Source: Candidatus Paracaedibacter acanthamoebae
GTDB taxonomy: Bacteria; Pseudomonadota; Alphaproteobacteria; Paracaedibacterales; Paracaedibacteraceae
Assembly (NCBI RefSeq): GCF_000742835.1
Contig: NZ_CP008941.1
Location: 1,197,001-1,261,000 of the forward strand
Direction of reading: 5' to 3'
DNA: 64,000 nucleotides
Shown here: piece after piece, positions 43,826-52,612 of the stretch
Layout: each line of letters opens with the position of its first letter
How positions within the stretch are numbered: position 1 is the first letter of the stretch
The notes under the pieces: generated by a model
What the model saw: the letters and a program-made list of their open reading frames with translations, nothing else
Database searches by the model: none
Told to the model about the DNA's origin: nothing
Made by a program: the position numbers and the translations under genes

Positions 43826-44236
43826 GTGAAAAAAATTAATTTTATCATCGCTGCATCTGTCATTAGCTTAAATTTGCAAGGATGCTCAAAATATCAACCA
43901 ATTTATAACATTTCTCATCAAGATTTACCTCTCCTTTCTCATGCACTTACGGAACAAGAAATTGGCAATATTATCATAGAAGCAGCTAAAAACCGAGGCT
44001 GGACCTGTACTCAACGAGAACCTAATAAACTTATCTGCACGCATAAACGAGGTAGACACCATGCAACAATCGACATAAGTTTTACCCAACACGATTTTTC
44101 TATCAAGCACATAAATGCTGGACATCTTGATGCAGGCGATGATCATGTTCACCGCGTATATAATAAATGGATTAGATTATTAGAAAACACGATTTTCGAG
44201 AAATTTGAGAAGCATGCACTTTTAAAGAAAAAATAA
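43826..44236 (+). CDS. Small lipoprotein opening the aryl polyene operon
   Basis: 136 aa from a GTG at 43826 (AGGAAG upstream). A GTG 30 nt earlier would place 10 polar residues before the signal. Lipobox LQGC after KKINFIIAASVISLN. The mature part has IIEAAKNRGWTCTQREPNKL and HHATIDISFTQHDFSIKH, a small alpha/beta fold (RGW...A.I...YSI) also present in lipoproteins of other Proteobacteria. Lgt and the usual processing would place it in the outer or inner membrane. Its place 18 nt before apeC makes it part of the same transcript; its role in polyene export or anchoring is unknown. Confidence 0.7.
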   Translation: MKKINFIIAASVISLNLQGCSKYQPIYNISHQDLPLLSHALTEQEIGNIIIEAAKNRGWTCTQREPNKLICTHKRGRHHATIDISFTQHDFSIKHINAGHLDAGDDHVHRVYNKWIRLLENTIFEKFEKHALLKKK

Positions 44237-44254
44237 AAAGAACAGCACAATCAC

Positions 44255-44941
44255 ATGTACATTATATCTTGTCACTGGGAAATAGACCAAAATATCCATG
44301 GTTGGCCGTATCTCAAAAATACGCCAACCATTCCGCCCTTAGTGCGACGTCGCCTAACGACGCTGGGACAGATGGCCTTCAGAGGATTTTATAGCACTAA
44401 AGAGCGCGCCAATGGCCAGGATCTACCTTGGGTTGTCTCCTCCCGACATGGGGATTATCAGCGCACCCAAAACCTATTGACGGAACTCTCAACGCAAGAG
44501 CCAATCTCCCCGACAAACTTTAGTCTCTCTGTTCACAATGCTATTGCTGGACAATTTGCCATTGCCACAGGCAACAAACAGCCTCAAACAGTTTTAGCTG
44601 CTGGGCCAAAAAGTTTTGAGCTTGGATTGCTAGAGGCATTTTGTTTGCAGCAAGAATTAGGTCAGCCTGTCGGTTATATCTATTATGACCAAGCATTACC
44701 ACAACCGTATGAACCCGAACTTAGCACGGACAAGATCTGTATTGCGATGATTCTGACTGATATCGCCCCCAGAAATAAGGAACCAGCTATTCAGATAACC
44801 TATACAGCAACAACAACGCCGGCCACTGACTCTAATGTTGATGGCATCTTGGAATTGACTCATTTTATCGACAGTGACGCGCCAACCTTTAATATTCCTC
44901 TTCCATTTGGTTCGTTTTTTATGGAGCGCATCCATGGATAA
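44255..44941 (+). CDS. apeC: Aryl polyene chain-length-factor-like ketosynthase partner
   Basis: A 228-aa protein of the beta-ketoacyl synthase N-terminal-like family (PF13723). PLVRRRLTTLGQMAFRGFYS, VSSRHGDYQRTQNLLTELST and SLSVHNAIAGQFAIATGN line up with the ketosynthase core, but the position of the nucleophile holds no Cys, so it is not a condensing enzyme. In aryl polyene systems it pairs with ApeO to set chain length. It overlaps apeD by 8 nt. Confidence 0.88.
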   Translation: MYIISCHWEIDQNIHGWPYLKNTPTIPPLVRRRLTTLGQMAFRGFYSTKERANGQDLPWVVSSRHGDYQRTQNLLTELSTQEPISPTNFSLSVHNAIAGQFAIATGNKQPQTVLAAGPKSFELGLLEAFCLQQELGQPVGYIYYDQALPQPYEPELSTDKICIAMILTDIAPRNKEPAIQITYTATTTPATDSNVDGILELTHFIDSDAPTFNIPLPFGSFFMERIHG

Positions 44942-45704
44942 ATTAGCTTATTTTCTGCGTATTTGCGCCGTTGGCATTGGTTTCATGAGTTTTGGCATCG
45001 GAGGCTTTCTTTTAGGTTCGCTTATTTTTCCAGTAATTATTTTGGGGACACGCGATAAGGATAAGCGACGTCATCGCGTACGCTCAATGATCCGTGTAAC
45101 TTTTAAGCTATTTTTAGGACTACTTGAATTCTTAGGTATCATTAAACTTGTGGTCCACGATTTATCAAAGCTAGATCAATTAAAGGGATGCTTAATCATT
45201 TGTAACCATCCCACACTGATTGATGTGGTTATCATTATGGCGTATATGAAAAATGTCCAATGTGTGGTCAAAAAAGAGCTGTGGTCTAGCTTTTTCCTTG
45301 GTGGCGTCGTCCGAGCTGCGGGCTATTTCCGCAATGACACGGATCCTGAATTATTTTTGGCAGAATCAAAACGCCAACTTCAAAGTGGTGAAAACATTTT
45401 AATATTCCCCGAAGGAACTCGCACAAAACCCGGTCTCCCTCTTAAATTGGTTCGTGGATTAGGGAATTTGGCATTGGCAGCGAATGCTAATATCCAATCC
45501 CTGGTTTTACGATGCAATAATGTTTTCTTAGCCAAAGGGCAAAAATGGTATCGCCCCCCGGCTAGCCGAACAACATTAGAGCTCAGTGTTGGCTCCTATT
45601 TTTCTTTGGACCAGTATGATTCAGAAATGCCAAGATCTATTAGAGTTCGTGGCCTGATGAAAGATATTCAAACTTATTATAACAGGACGTTAAATCATGA
45701 ATGA
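44934..45704 (+). CDS. apeD: PlsC-like 1-acyl-glycerol-phosphate acyltransferase
   Basis: 256 aa. ATG at 44934 chosen because it overlaps apeC by only 8 nt and has GGAG before it; a start at 44874 would overlap by 68 nt. An N-terminal TM segment is followed by NHPTLIDVV (HX4D), FPEGTRTKPG (EGTR) and the usual acyltransferase core. In aryl polyene clusters such an enzyme is thought to attach the chain, or fatty acids, to the lipid anchor in the inner membrane. It ends with an 8-nt overlap with apeE. Confidence 0.9.
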   Translation: MDKLAYFLRICAVGIGFMSFGIGGFLLGSLIFPVIILGTRDKDKRRHRVRSMIRVTFKLFLGLLEFLGIIKLVVHDLSKLDQLKGCLIICNHPTLIDVVIIMAYMKNVQCVVKKELWSSFFLGGVVRAAGYFRNDTDPELFLAESKRQLQSGENILIFPEGTRTKPGLPLKLVRGLGNLALAANANIQSLVLRCNNVFLAKGQKWYRPPASRTTLELSVGSYFSLDQYDSEMPRSIRVRGLMKDIQTYYNRTLNHE

Positions 45705-45951
45705 TTTAGAAACAAAAATTAAGCAGCTTATTATTGATTCGCTGAACCTAGAAGATATTAGCATTGACGATATTGACAGCACAGAGGCACTGTTTGTGGA
45801 TGGGTTAGGTTTAGACTCCATTGATGCTTTAGAATTAGGTGTCGTCCTGCAGAAAGAATTTAATATTAAAATTAAGGTTCAGGATGATGAGATTAAAAAA
45901 CATTTTTATTCAGTAAGGGCACTTGCTGAATTTGTAAGCAATCAACACTAA
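45697..45951 (+). CDS. apeE: Acyl carrier protein 1 of the aryl polyene pathway
   Basis: An 84-aa acidic four-helix protein with GLGLDSIDALELGV; the carrier Ser is S41 in DSID. It carries the aryl starter or the growing chain. A pair of carrier proteins is a hallmark of aryl polyene clusters. The start overlaps the apeD stop (ATGAATGA). Confidence 0.92.
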   Translation: MNDLETKIKQLIIDSLNLEDISIDDIDSTEALFVDGLGLDSIDALELGVVLQKEFNIKIKVQDDEIKKHFYSVRALAEFVSNQH

Positions 45952-45961
45952 GAGATTCACG

Positions 45962-46210
45962 ATGACGAAAAATGAAATTTTCAATCAAATTTCAGACTAT
46001 CTTGAAGAGTACTTTGAAATTCCTCGCACTTCAATTACCCTGGAAGCAAAACTATTCGAAGAATTAGATTTGGATAGCATTGATGCTGTGGATTTAATCG
46101 TAAAGCTACAAGAATTGGCAAAGAAAAAAATCTCCCCAACTGAGTTCAAACAAGTCCGGATAGTGGGTGATGTTGTTAACAAGGTACACGATCTTGTCCA
46201 CCAAGAATAA
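45962..46210 (+). CDS. apeF: Acyl carrier protein 2 of the aryl polyene pathway
   Basis: An 82-aa product with FEELDLDSIDAVDLIV; carrier Ser S39. It differs enough from ApeE (AREXTSITL-like helix 1, EFKQVRIVGDVV tail) to have its own task, possibly starter against extender. 10 nt after apeE. Confidence 0.92.
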   Translation: MTKNEIFNQISDYLEEYFEIPRTSITLEAKLFEELDLDSIDAVDLIVKLQELAKKKISPTEFKQVRIVGDVVNKVHDLVHQE

Positions 46211-46634
46211 GGCAAAACTGTTACGACGACTTTGGGGCGGTATATCCCTTACTTATCCCGCTCTAATTTATCTTTATCTAAAAGAAACGTCCGTAACATC
46301 GATTATCCCCTTATTGTATCCTATGGCCATAAATTTGATGGTTGCAGGATCCTTTGGGATGAGTCTTCTATATCCACCTTCGATGATTGAACGTATAGCA
46401 CGACGCATGAAGCATGATCTGGATGAGCGAGGCATTGTCTATACTCGACAGGTCACTAAAATTTGGTTTGGGTTCTGCTTAATGAATGCTGGAGTTTCCT
46501 TACTAACGGCGCTCTATGGCGATGTAAAAATATGGGCTCTCTATAATGGTTTTATTTCCTATATTTTGATGGGTAGCCTTTTTATTGTTGAATACAGTGT
46601 TCGTCAATACAGACGTCGCCATAATTTGATGTAG
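46167..46634 (+). CDS. apeG: COG4648-like membrane protein of the aryl polyene cluster
   Basis: 155 aa with four hydrophobic segments: WGGISLTYPALIYLYL, LYPMAINLMVAGSFGMSLLY, FGFCLMNAGVSLLTALYG and NGFISYILMGSLFIVEY. Members sit in aryl polyene loci and are thought to help membrane handling of the product; the chemistry is unknown. The start is uncertain: GTG 46167 overlaps apeF by 44 nt, and TTG 46194 (AAGG upstream) overlaps by only 17. Confidence 0.8.
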   Translation: MMLLTRYTILSTKNKAKLLRRLWGGISLTYPALIYLYLKETSVTSIIPLLYPMAINLMVAGSFGMSLLYPPSMIERIARRMKHDLDERGIVYTRQVTKIWFGFCLMNAGVSLLTALYGDVKIWALYNGFISYILMGSLFIVEYSVRQYRRRHNLM

Positions 46635-46641
46635 GTGTTGT

Positions 46642-47958
46642 ATGGGCTCTCCCCTTCCTTTCTTACCTCTTGAGCAATTATTACCCCATCGGAGTTCTGC
46701 CGATTGGACGCATATTTTCTTAACAAACGACAGTTTTAAAAAAGACTGCGCTCGACTATATACTTATCTGACAACGATTAAACCCTCTAGAATTATCTTG
46801 CGGCAATCAGACAGAGCTGCTTTTCTTGCCTCCTTATTGGTGGCGTTTCACACCGGCACCCCAGCAGTCCTACCCCATTTACAAGCCCCTGGGGCTTTAG
46901 AAGAACTTATTCAACCAGGTGACCTGGTGATAGATGATACCTTCCGTATACCTGACACTTATGGAGAAGCCGATCTTAACCACTTTTCTGAACCAGAGAC
47001 TACAACCTTATGCCTATACACGTCTGGATCCACGGGATCCCCTAAAGCTATTAGCAAAACACTACGACAATTAAATGCCGAAATTATGACTCTTAATCAG
47101 ATGTGGGGGCAAACTTCTTGTCCAGCTGTCTGGTCAACGGTGCCGCATCATCATATTTACGGATTGCTTTTTTCCTTACTGTGGCCGGCCTGTGCGGGGT
47201 ATAAAATTATCCCCCAAACCATTCAATTCTGGGAAGAGATTGCAAACAAGGCATCCGATAAAGATTTCTTAATTGCCAGTCCGGCTCATCTGAGCCGTAT
47301 GGCAGCCATTGAGTCAGGCCCCCGCGTCCGTATTTTCTCTTCAGGGGCCCCCTTAACCTTTGATCACGCCCAAAATTGCCAAACTATTTTAGGAAGCTTA
47401 CCCTATGAAATTCTGGGGAGCACAGAAACCGGTGGGATCGCCTATCGTCAGCAAGAAAACGCCAACCAACCGTGGACACCTTTTTCTGACATCACTATTA
47501 AAAGCAATAAAAACCAAAATTTGATTTTAAAATCCCCCTATCTTGCTAATGATCAATTCTATCAGACGGAAGATCGAATTGAATTACTTGAAACTGGCCA
47601 ATTCAGATTGCTGGAACGTGCTGATCGTATTGTCAAAATTGAAGGCAAGCGTGTGAGCCTAACTGATATTGAAAAACGATTAACCAACCTGGAGCTAATT
47701 GATAGAGCCGTTGCCTGCGCGCTCTCTTATAAGCGTAACGAAACAGCAATTGTTGCAGTTTTATCAGAGTTGGGGAAAACAACCTATACTACACTGGGTA
47801 AAGCTAAATTCATTCGTCACTTACGCACTGAATTGTCCCACTACTTAGATCGAGTTGGGGTGCCACGTCGCTGGCGATTTGTCGACGAAATTCCAACCGA
47901 CAGTCGGGGAAAAACACCAGCTTATTTAATCGCATCTCTTTTTGTTAGAGAAGACTAA
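46642..47958 (+). CDS. apeH: Aryl/acyl-ACP ligase (AMP-forming)
   Basis: 438 aa, ANL family. LCLYTSGSTGSPKAISKTL is the P-loop core, ILGSTETGG the A5 motif, YQTEDRIELL the A7-like Asp, and RADRIVKIEGKRVSL the hinge; the small C-terminal domain ends in SRGKTPAYLI with the catalytic Lys. It would adenylate the aryl acid (cinnamate/4-coumarate type, from the ammonia-lyase below) and load it on ApeE or ApeF. The N-terminal domain is shorter than in acyl-CoA synthetases, as in other polyene clusters. Confidence 0.9.
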   Translation: MGSPLPFLPLEQLLPHRSSADWTHIFLTNDSFKKDCARLYTYLTTIKPSRIILRQSDRAAFLASLLVAFHTGTPAVLPHLQAPGALEELIQPGDLVIDDTFRIPDTYGEADLNHFSEPETTTLCLYTSGSTGSPKAISKTLRQLNAEIMTLNQMWGQTSCPAVWSTVPHHHIYGLLFSLLWPACAGYKIIPQTIQFWEEIANKASDKDFLIASPAHLSRMAAIESGPRVRIFSSGAPLTFDHAQNCQTILGSLPYEILGSTETGGIAYRQQENANQPWTPFSDITIKSNKNQNLILKSPYLANDQFYQTEDRIELLETGQFRLLERADRIVKIEGKRVSLTDIEKRLTNLELIDRAVACALSYKRNETAIVAVLSELGKTTYTTLGKAKFIRHLRTELSHYLDRVGVPRRWRFVDEIPTDSRGKTPAYLIASLFVRED

Positions 47959-47961
47959 GCC

Positions 47962-48318
47962 ATGACAGAACCAGTTTTATTGCCACAAATTCTAGAAAAA
48001 ACAGTTTCTGAAAATTCAGTCCAACTGGTATTGAGAATTCCTGAGAATTTGTTGTATCTTGACGGTCACTTTCCTCAAATGCCTATTTTGGCAGGCGTGG
48101 TCCAATTACACTGGGCTATACAATTTGCAAAAGATAAATTTTCAATAACAGATTTGATTGAGGATGTCTCACAAATAAAATTCAATAGCCTTATACATCC
48201 CCAAGATAAAGTGACGCTGACTCTGACACTTAATCCGGAAACGCAAACCCTGACTTATACCTATAAACTTGATGAAAAAATTTGTTCTTCCGGTCGTTTT
48301 GTGCCGATAAAAAAGTAA
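47962..48318 (+). CDS. apeI: Hot-dog dehydratase subunit
   Basis: 118 aa, FabA/FabZ-like hot-dog fold with DGHFPQMPILAGVVQLHWAI; H36 and the GHFP-x3-L-GV pattern mark the active-site helix. It acts with ApeP as the dehydratase that makes each conjugated double bond. 3 nt after apeH. Confidence 0.9.
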   Translation: MTEPVLLPQILEKTVSENSVQLVLRIPENLLYLDGHFPQMPILAGVVQLHWAIQFAKDKFSITDLIEDVSQIKFNSLIHPQDKVTLTLTLNPETQTLTYTYKLDEKICSSGRFVPIKK

Positions 48319-48324
48319 ATTCCC

Positions 48325-49983
48325 ATGTCGATTAAAATTTTAGCCCTCATTCCTACCTACAATCACCATAAAGCGTTGCCATCAATTATTGAGCGACTGA
48401 TGCAAGTTAACATGGAAATTCTTATCGTTGATGATGGTAGCAATGAAATGACGCACCAAACATTAATCTCTTTGGCGAAACAGTATCCCCTTACGATCCT
48501 AACCTTGAAGAAAAATCAAGGAAAGGGAGCTGCTATCCATCAAGGATTACTGTGGGCTAAACAGCATGACTTTAGTCACGCCTTTCAAATCGATGCGGAT
48601 GGTCAGCACAGTCTTGATAATTTACAAGGCTTTATGAATTTGTCTAGCAATAATCCGCATGCGCTGATCAGCGGGCAACCAATTTATGATGAGTCCATGC
48701 CGCTATCCCGTCGCATTGGTCGATGGTTTACCCATGTTTGGGTGTGGATTGAAACCTTGTCCTTTCGAATTACAGATAGCATGTGTGGTTTTAGAATTTA
48801 CCCTATCGACTCAACGCTCAGTATCCTTAATTCTAAAAGCATTGGAACCCGGATGGATTTTGATACCCAAATCATGGTCCATCTATTTTGGCAGGGGGTG
48901 CCTGTGATCATGAGCCCTGTTCCAGTTACCTATCCCGATGACAATACATCAAACTTTGATGTCGTAAAGGATAACTGGCGCATCACCAAAATGCACACCA
49001 AACTTTTCTTCACGATGATTTTTAACCTAAAGAAAATTTTAAGCCACCGTCCCAATTACAGGGCCTTAACCTTGCAGGTAGAAAGTACTCACTGGGCTTC
49101 TCTTGAAGAACGGTCTTCCTTGATGGGAATGTTTGTGTTGGCGTATTGCTGCCGTTTTTTGGGTAAAAAACTTTGTATGGTGATTAGTACGCCGGTCATC
49201 CTTTATTATTACTGCTTTAACAAGATTCAACGCCAAGCTTCGCAAGATTTTTTAAAGCACGCCTTTCAAATGGCAGCTCGCGTCGACAAGCCAAGCTCCT
49301 TACGTCACTTCTTTTCCTTTCTTGAAATGGCGCTGGATAAGTTTGGCGCCTGGACAGGGCAGATGACGTTTGATGAAATAGTATATACATCGGCTACAAC
49401 TTTTAAAGATTTAATGGCACAACCAACAGGGGGGATGCTTCTGGTATCCCATTTGGGTAACATGGAGTTTTGCCGCGCCGCCACTTCCCTAGAGCACAAA
49501 AATCGCCTGCATCTCCTTTTACACAGCAAGAATGCACAACGGTATAATCAATTCATCAAAGCCTTTAACCCGTTGTCAAATTTAAATATCATTGAAATCA
49601 CCAGCATCAATCCTGCAACAATTATTTATCTGCGTGATCGCATTGCTCAGGGGGACTGGGTTATCATTGCTGGGGACCGTATTCCGCCCCATAATACACG
49701 GCGCATAACCTATGTTCCCTTTCTGGGGAGAGAAGCACCGTTTTCGCAAGGTCCCTATATTTTGGGATCTTTACTTGAATGCCCCGTTTATATGGCTACA
49801 GCAGTTCGAGACCAGGCAAAAATGTCTGTTAATCTCGAAAAATTAGCCGATAAAATTGTCCTCCCCTCCTCAAACAAAACCGACACTATAGACAGTTACG
49901 TCACTATTTTTTCAAGATACCTGGAAAAATTTAGCCTAATGTATCCGTATCAGTGGTTTAACTTCTTTAACTTTTGGAAATAG
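48325..49983 (+). CDS. apeJ: GT2 glycosyltransferase - LPLAT acyltransferase fusion
   Basis: 552 aa. Residues 1-235 are family-2 glycosyltransferase: ALIPTYNHHKALPSI, ILIVDDGSNE, QIDADGQHSLDNL (DxD), DSMCGFRIYP. After a hydrophobic piece at about 260-290, residues 320-552 are a lipid-A-like acyltransferase: VSHLGNMEFCRA (HX4E), GDRIPPHNTRRITYVPFLGR. Fused GT2/LPLAT proteins are typical of aryl polyene loci and likely build or acylate the glycolipid-like anchor at the inner membrane. Confidence 0.92.
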   Translation: MSIKILALIPTYNHHKALPSIIERLMQVNMEILIVDDGSNEMTHQTLISLAKQYPLTILTLKKNQGKGAAIHQGLLWAKQHDFSHAFQIDADGQHSLDNLQGFMNLSSNNPHALISGQPIYDESMPLSRRIGRWFTHVWVWIETLSFRITDSMCGFRIYPIDSTLSILNSKSIGTRMDFDTQIMVHLFWQGVPVIMSPVPVTYPDDNTSNFDVVKDNWRITKMHTKLFFTMIFNLKKILSHRPNYRALTLQVESTHWASLEERSSLMGMFVLAYCCRFLGKKLCMVISTPVILYYYCFNKIQRQASQDFLKHAFQMAARVDKPSSLRHFFSFLEMALDKFGAWTGQMTFDEIVYTSATTFKDLMAQPTGGMLLVSHLGNMEFCRAATSLEHKNRLHLLLHSKNAQRYNQFIKAFNPLSNLNIIEITSINPATIIYLRDRIAQGDWVIIAGDRIPPHNTRRITYVPFLGREAPFSQGPYILGSLLECPVYMATAVRDQAKMSVNLEKLADKIVLPSSNKTDTIDSYVTIFSRYLEKFSLMYPYQWFNFFNFWK

Positions 49984-50027
49984 TTCCTATATACATTAGG
50001 AAGATAACAAAGAGGCCTATAACGAAT

Positions 50028-51572
50028 ATGATGACTCAAATTGTTCTCGATGCAAAACGTCCCCTTACCATAGAAGAAGCCTATGCATTATCTCGTCAAA
50101 CGCTCAAAATAACACTTTCTTCCGATGAGAATTTTAAGACCTATATTCAAAAAGGGGCTGATTTTCTAAGCCACCATTTCGATAAGGAAGGTGCTATTTA
50201 TGGCGTTACGACAGGCTATGGAGACAACTGTGATCGCGCTGTTCCTCTTGATTTAGTAGAAGATCTTCCTCTCAATCTGTCACGATTTCACGGTTGTGGA
50301 TTGGGTGATTACTTAACCCTCTCACAAACCCGTATGGTGCTAGCAATTCGCCTCTCAACCCTTTGTCATGGCTATTCTGGCGTCAGCTTTAACTTATTGA
50401 AACGTCTAGAGTTATTATTAGACCATGATATTTTACCTGTTATTCCAAGTGAAGGGTCAGTGGGGGCGAGTGGTGACTTGACTCCCCTCTCTTATGTGGC
50501 AGCCGTTATTATGGGTGAGCGGGACGTTTGGTATAAGGGCACAAAACGATCAACAGCAGAGGTTTATGCTGAGCTTGGCATTCCAAATTATAAAATGCGC
50601 CCCAAAGAACCGTTGGCAATCATGAATGGTACCGCCGTGATGACTGCTTTGGCAGTGGAAGCCTTTAAGCGTGCTGAGTATTTAAGCCGCTTAACAATGC
50701 GCCTTACCGCCTTAACCTCGCTCGCGATTAAAGGGAATCCTCATCATTTTAATGAAGATTTATTTGCGACCAAACCCCATCCCGGCCAAATGCAGGCTGC
50801 CGCCATGATTCGCTTGGATCTGAGGCAAGCACCTTCTAGCTTTCCAGAAGGCCGACTTCAGGATCGCTATTCCACCCGCTGTGCCCCCCATATCATTGGG
50901 GTGCTCGAGGATATGCTCCCTGTTTTCAGGAACATGATTGAAATAGAAATGAATTCGGCCAATGATAATCCTTTAATTTATAACGAACAAATTCTACATG
51001 GTGGCCATTTTTATGGAGGACACATCGCCTTTGCCATGGACAGCTTAAAGAATCTTGTGGCTAACTTGGCCGATTTGCTTGATCGTCAGATGGCCGTCTT
51101 GGTGGACCCTAAGTTTAATAATGGTTTGCCTGCTAATTTATGTGGCATCAAGGGGGATCGCTTATCCATTAATCATGGTCTAAAAGCTTTACAAATCGGT
51201 GCCTCTGCTTGGACGGCTGAGGCCTTGAAACAAACCATGCCGGCCAGTGTTTTCTCCCGCTCAACAGAAAGCCATAATCAAGATAAAGTCAGCATGGGCA
51301 CCATTGCCGCGCGCGATGCCCTGCGGGTGAGTCAACTCACCGAACAAGTCGCCGCAGCCCAACTGATCAGCACCCTACAAGCTTTGCGCCTTAGAGAACA
51401 AGAAGGATCACTATCCCTTGACAATTACCCGTCAGAAATTCAAAGTTTCTTAACTGGTGTTGCTCAGTATGCTCCTTTCATCGGCGAAGATCAGCCTTTA
51501 GATGACTGCTTGCGTAATCTGATCAGCGCCATCCAAACACGCCAATTTCCTCTTTATGGAGTAGGAGAATAA
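50028..51572 (+). CDS. Aromatic amino acid ammonia-lyase (HAL/PAL/TAL family)
   Basis: 514 aa. ATG at 50028 used; a TTG at 49974 would overlap apeJ. The MIO cofactor forms from A147-S148-G149 in GSVGASGDLTPLSYVA. YGVTTGYGDNC (catalytic Tyr), NGTAVMTALAVEA, QDRYSTRCAPHIIGV and NSANDNPLIY are conserved. It removes ammonia from His, Phe or Tyr; in polyene clusters it supplies the aryl acid starter, most likely from Tyr or Phe. The selectivity position reads NLSRFHGCG, the form seen in cluster-type enzymes and unlike canonical HutH. No other hut genes are near. Confidence 0.93.
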   Translation: MMTQIVLDAKRPLTIEEAYALSRQTLKITLSSDENFKTYIQKGADFLSHHFDKEGAIYGVTTGYGDNCDRAVPLDLVEDLPLNLSRFHGCGLGDYLTLSQTRMVLAIRLSTLCHGYSGVSFNLLKRLELLLDHDILPVIPSEGSVGASGDLTPLSYVAAVIMGERDVWYKGTKRSTAEVYAELGIPNYKMRPKEPLAIMNGTAVMTALAVEAFKRAEYLSRLTMRLTALTSLAIKGNPHHFNEDLFATKPHPGQMQAAAMIRLDLRQAPSSFPEGRLQDRYSTRCAPHIIGVLEDMLPVFRNMIEIEMNSANDNPLIYNEQILHGGHFYGGHIAFAMDSLKNLVANLADLLDRQMAVLVDPKFNNGLPANLCGIKGDRLSINHGLKALQIGASAWTAEALKQTMPASVFSRSTESHNQDKVSMGTIAARDALRVSQLTEQVAAAQLISTLQALRLREQEGSLSLDNYPSEIQSFLTGVAQYAPFIGEDQPLDDCLRNLISAIQTRQFPLYGVGE

Positions 51573-51575
51573 CCA

Positions 51576-52013
51576 ATGATTGCCTCTTTAAGTATAAAAT
51601 ATCCTATTAAAATTCATTACTTTGATGTGGATCCGATGAATGTTGTTTGGCATGGCAACTATGTGCGATTTATGGAAATTGCGCGCACTGCCCTTATTGC
51701 GCAAGTGGGATATGATTATGCAGCCATGGATGCGTCAGGCTATGTATGGCCAATTGTTGATATGCGAATCAAATACGTTCGTCCTCTGACGCTACAACAG
51801 GCGGTGGTCATAGAAGCCACCTTGGTCGAATATGAGAATAGAATTGTGGTGGATTACAAATTTATTGATCACGAAACGGGCAAATTACTCACCAAAGCCA
51901 CCACCACTCAAGTTGCTGTGAAGATGGGTAGTACAAGCATGGATATGGTTTGTCCGGCCGATTTCGTCAATCGTGTTAAACAATATTTAGAGAGCCAAGC
52001 ATGTTCAGAATAA
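51576..52013 (+). CDS. apeK: Hot-dog thioesterase (4HBT type)
   Basis: 145 aa. KIHYFDVDPMNVVWHGNYVR contains the catalytic Asp of 4-hydroxybenzoyl-CoA-type thioesterases (DVDPMNVVWHGNY). It may free the polyene from its carrier or edit blocked ACPs. Overlaps apeL by 13 nt. Confidence 0.9.
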   Translation: MIASLSIKYPIKIHYFDVDPMNVVWHGNYVRFMEIARTALIAQVGYDYAAMDASGYVWPIVDMRIKYVRPLTLQQAVVIEATLVEYENRIVVDYKFIDHETGKLLTKATTTQVAVKMGSTSMDMVCPADFVNRVKQYLESQACSE

Positions 52014-52612
52014 TTACAGTTTTCCTAGTAATCATAGGCTTGCTGGCTCAGGTTGCAATCTCAGGCCAAAACCAACCCCTTGACAAAATCAGTCAGACCC
52101 TAGAGCATGACGGTGTCTTAACAGCATCTTTTATCCAAAAGAAAACAATCACAGGACTGCCAAATCCGCTTGTTTCAACCGGCACCGTGACAGTACAAAA
52201 TGGCAAAGGCATTGTTTGGAAAACTGAAACGCCTTTTCCTGTCACTCTATTACTCAATCAACAGGGAATTTTCCAGGTTGAGGGTACAAAGAAAACAAGT
52301 CTAGCTGGCGGGCAAAGGCGAGACAAAAACCTCCTTAACATTTTAACTAACGTTCTAAACGGTAATTTTAACACGATAACTGAATTCAAGGTGAATGTTC
52401 TTGAGATGACTGGTGATAACCATTGGAAAATTGATTTATTAGCCCAAGGCGCCATTGCCAAATTTATCACAAAAATTCAGATTGAAGGGGATCAGTTTAT
52501 CCGTCAAATCTCTATTCAGCGCGCCAATAAGGATAGAGATGTTATCACCTTGGCACAGCATCAAGTTACCAAAACTCCAGCAGCTGACATAGCAAAAATC
52601 CTAAATGACTAA
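52001..52612 (+). CDS. apeL: LolA-like periplasmic carrier
   Basis: 203 aa with signal peptide MFRIITVFLVIIGLLAQVAI. LTASFIQKKTITGLPNPLVS, GTVTVQNGKGIVWKTETPFP and KIQIEGDQFIRQISI show the LolA half-barrel (DUF/PF03548-like). In the polyene pathway it would carry the lipid-like product across the periplasm. Overlaps apeM by 8 nt. Confidence 0.88.
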   Translation: MFRIITVFLVIIGLLAQVAISGQNQPLDKISQTLEHDGVLTASFIQKKTITGLPNPLVSTGTVTVQNGKGIVWKTETPFPVTLLLNQQGIFQVEGTKKTSLAGGQRRDKNLLNILTNVLNGNFNTITEFKVNVLEMTGDNHWKIDLLAQGAIAKFITKIQIEGDQFIRQISIQRANKDRDVITLAQHQVTKTPAADIAKILND

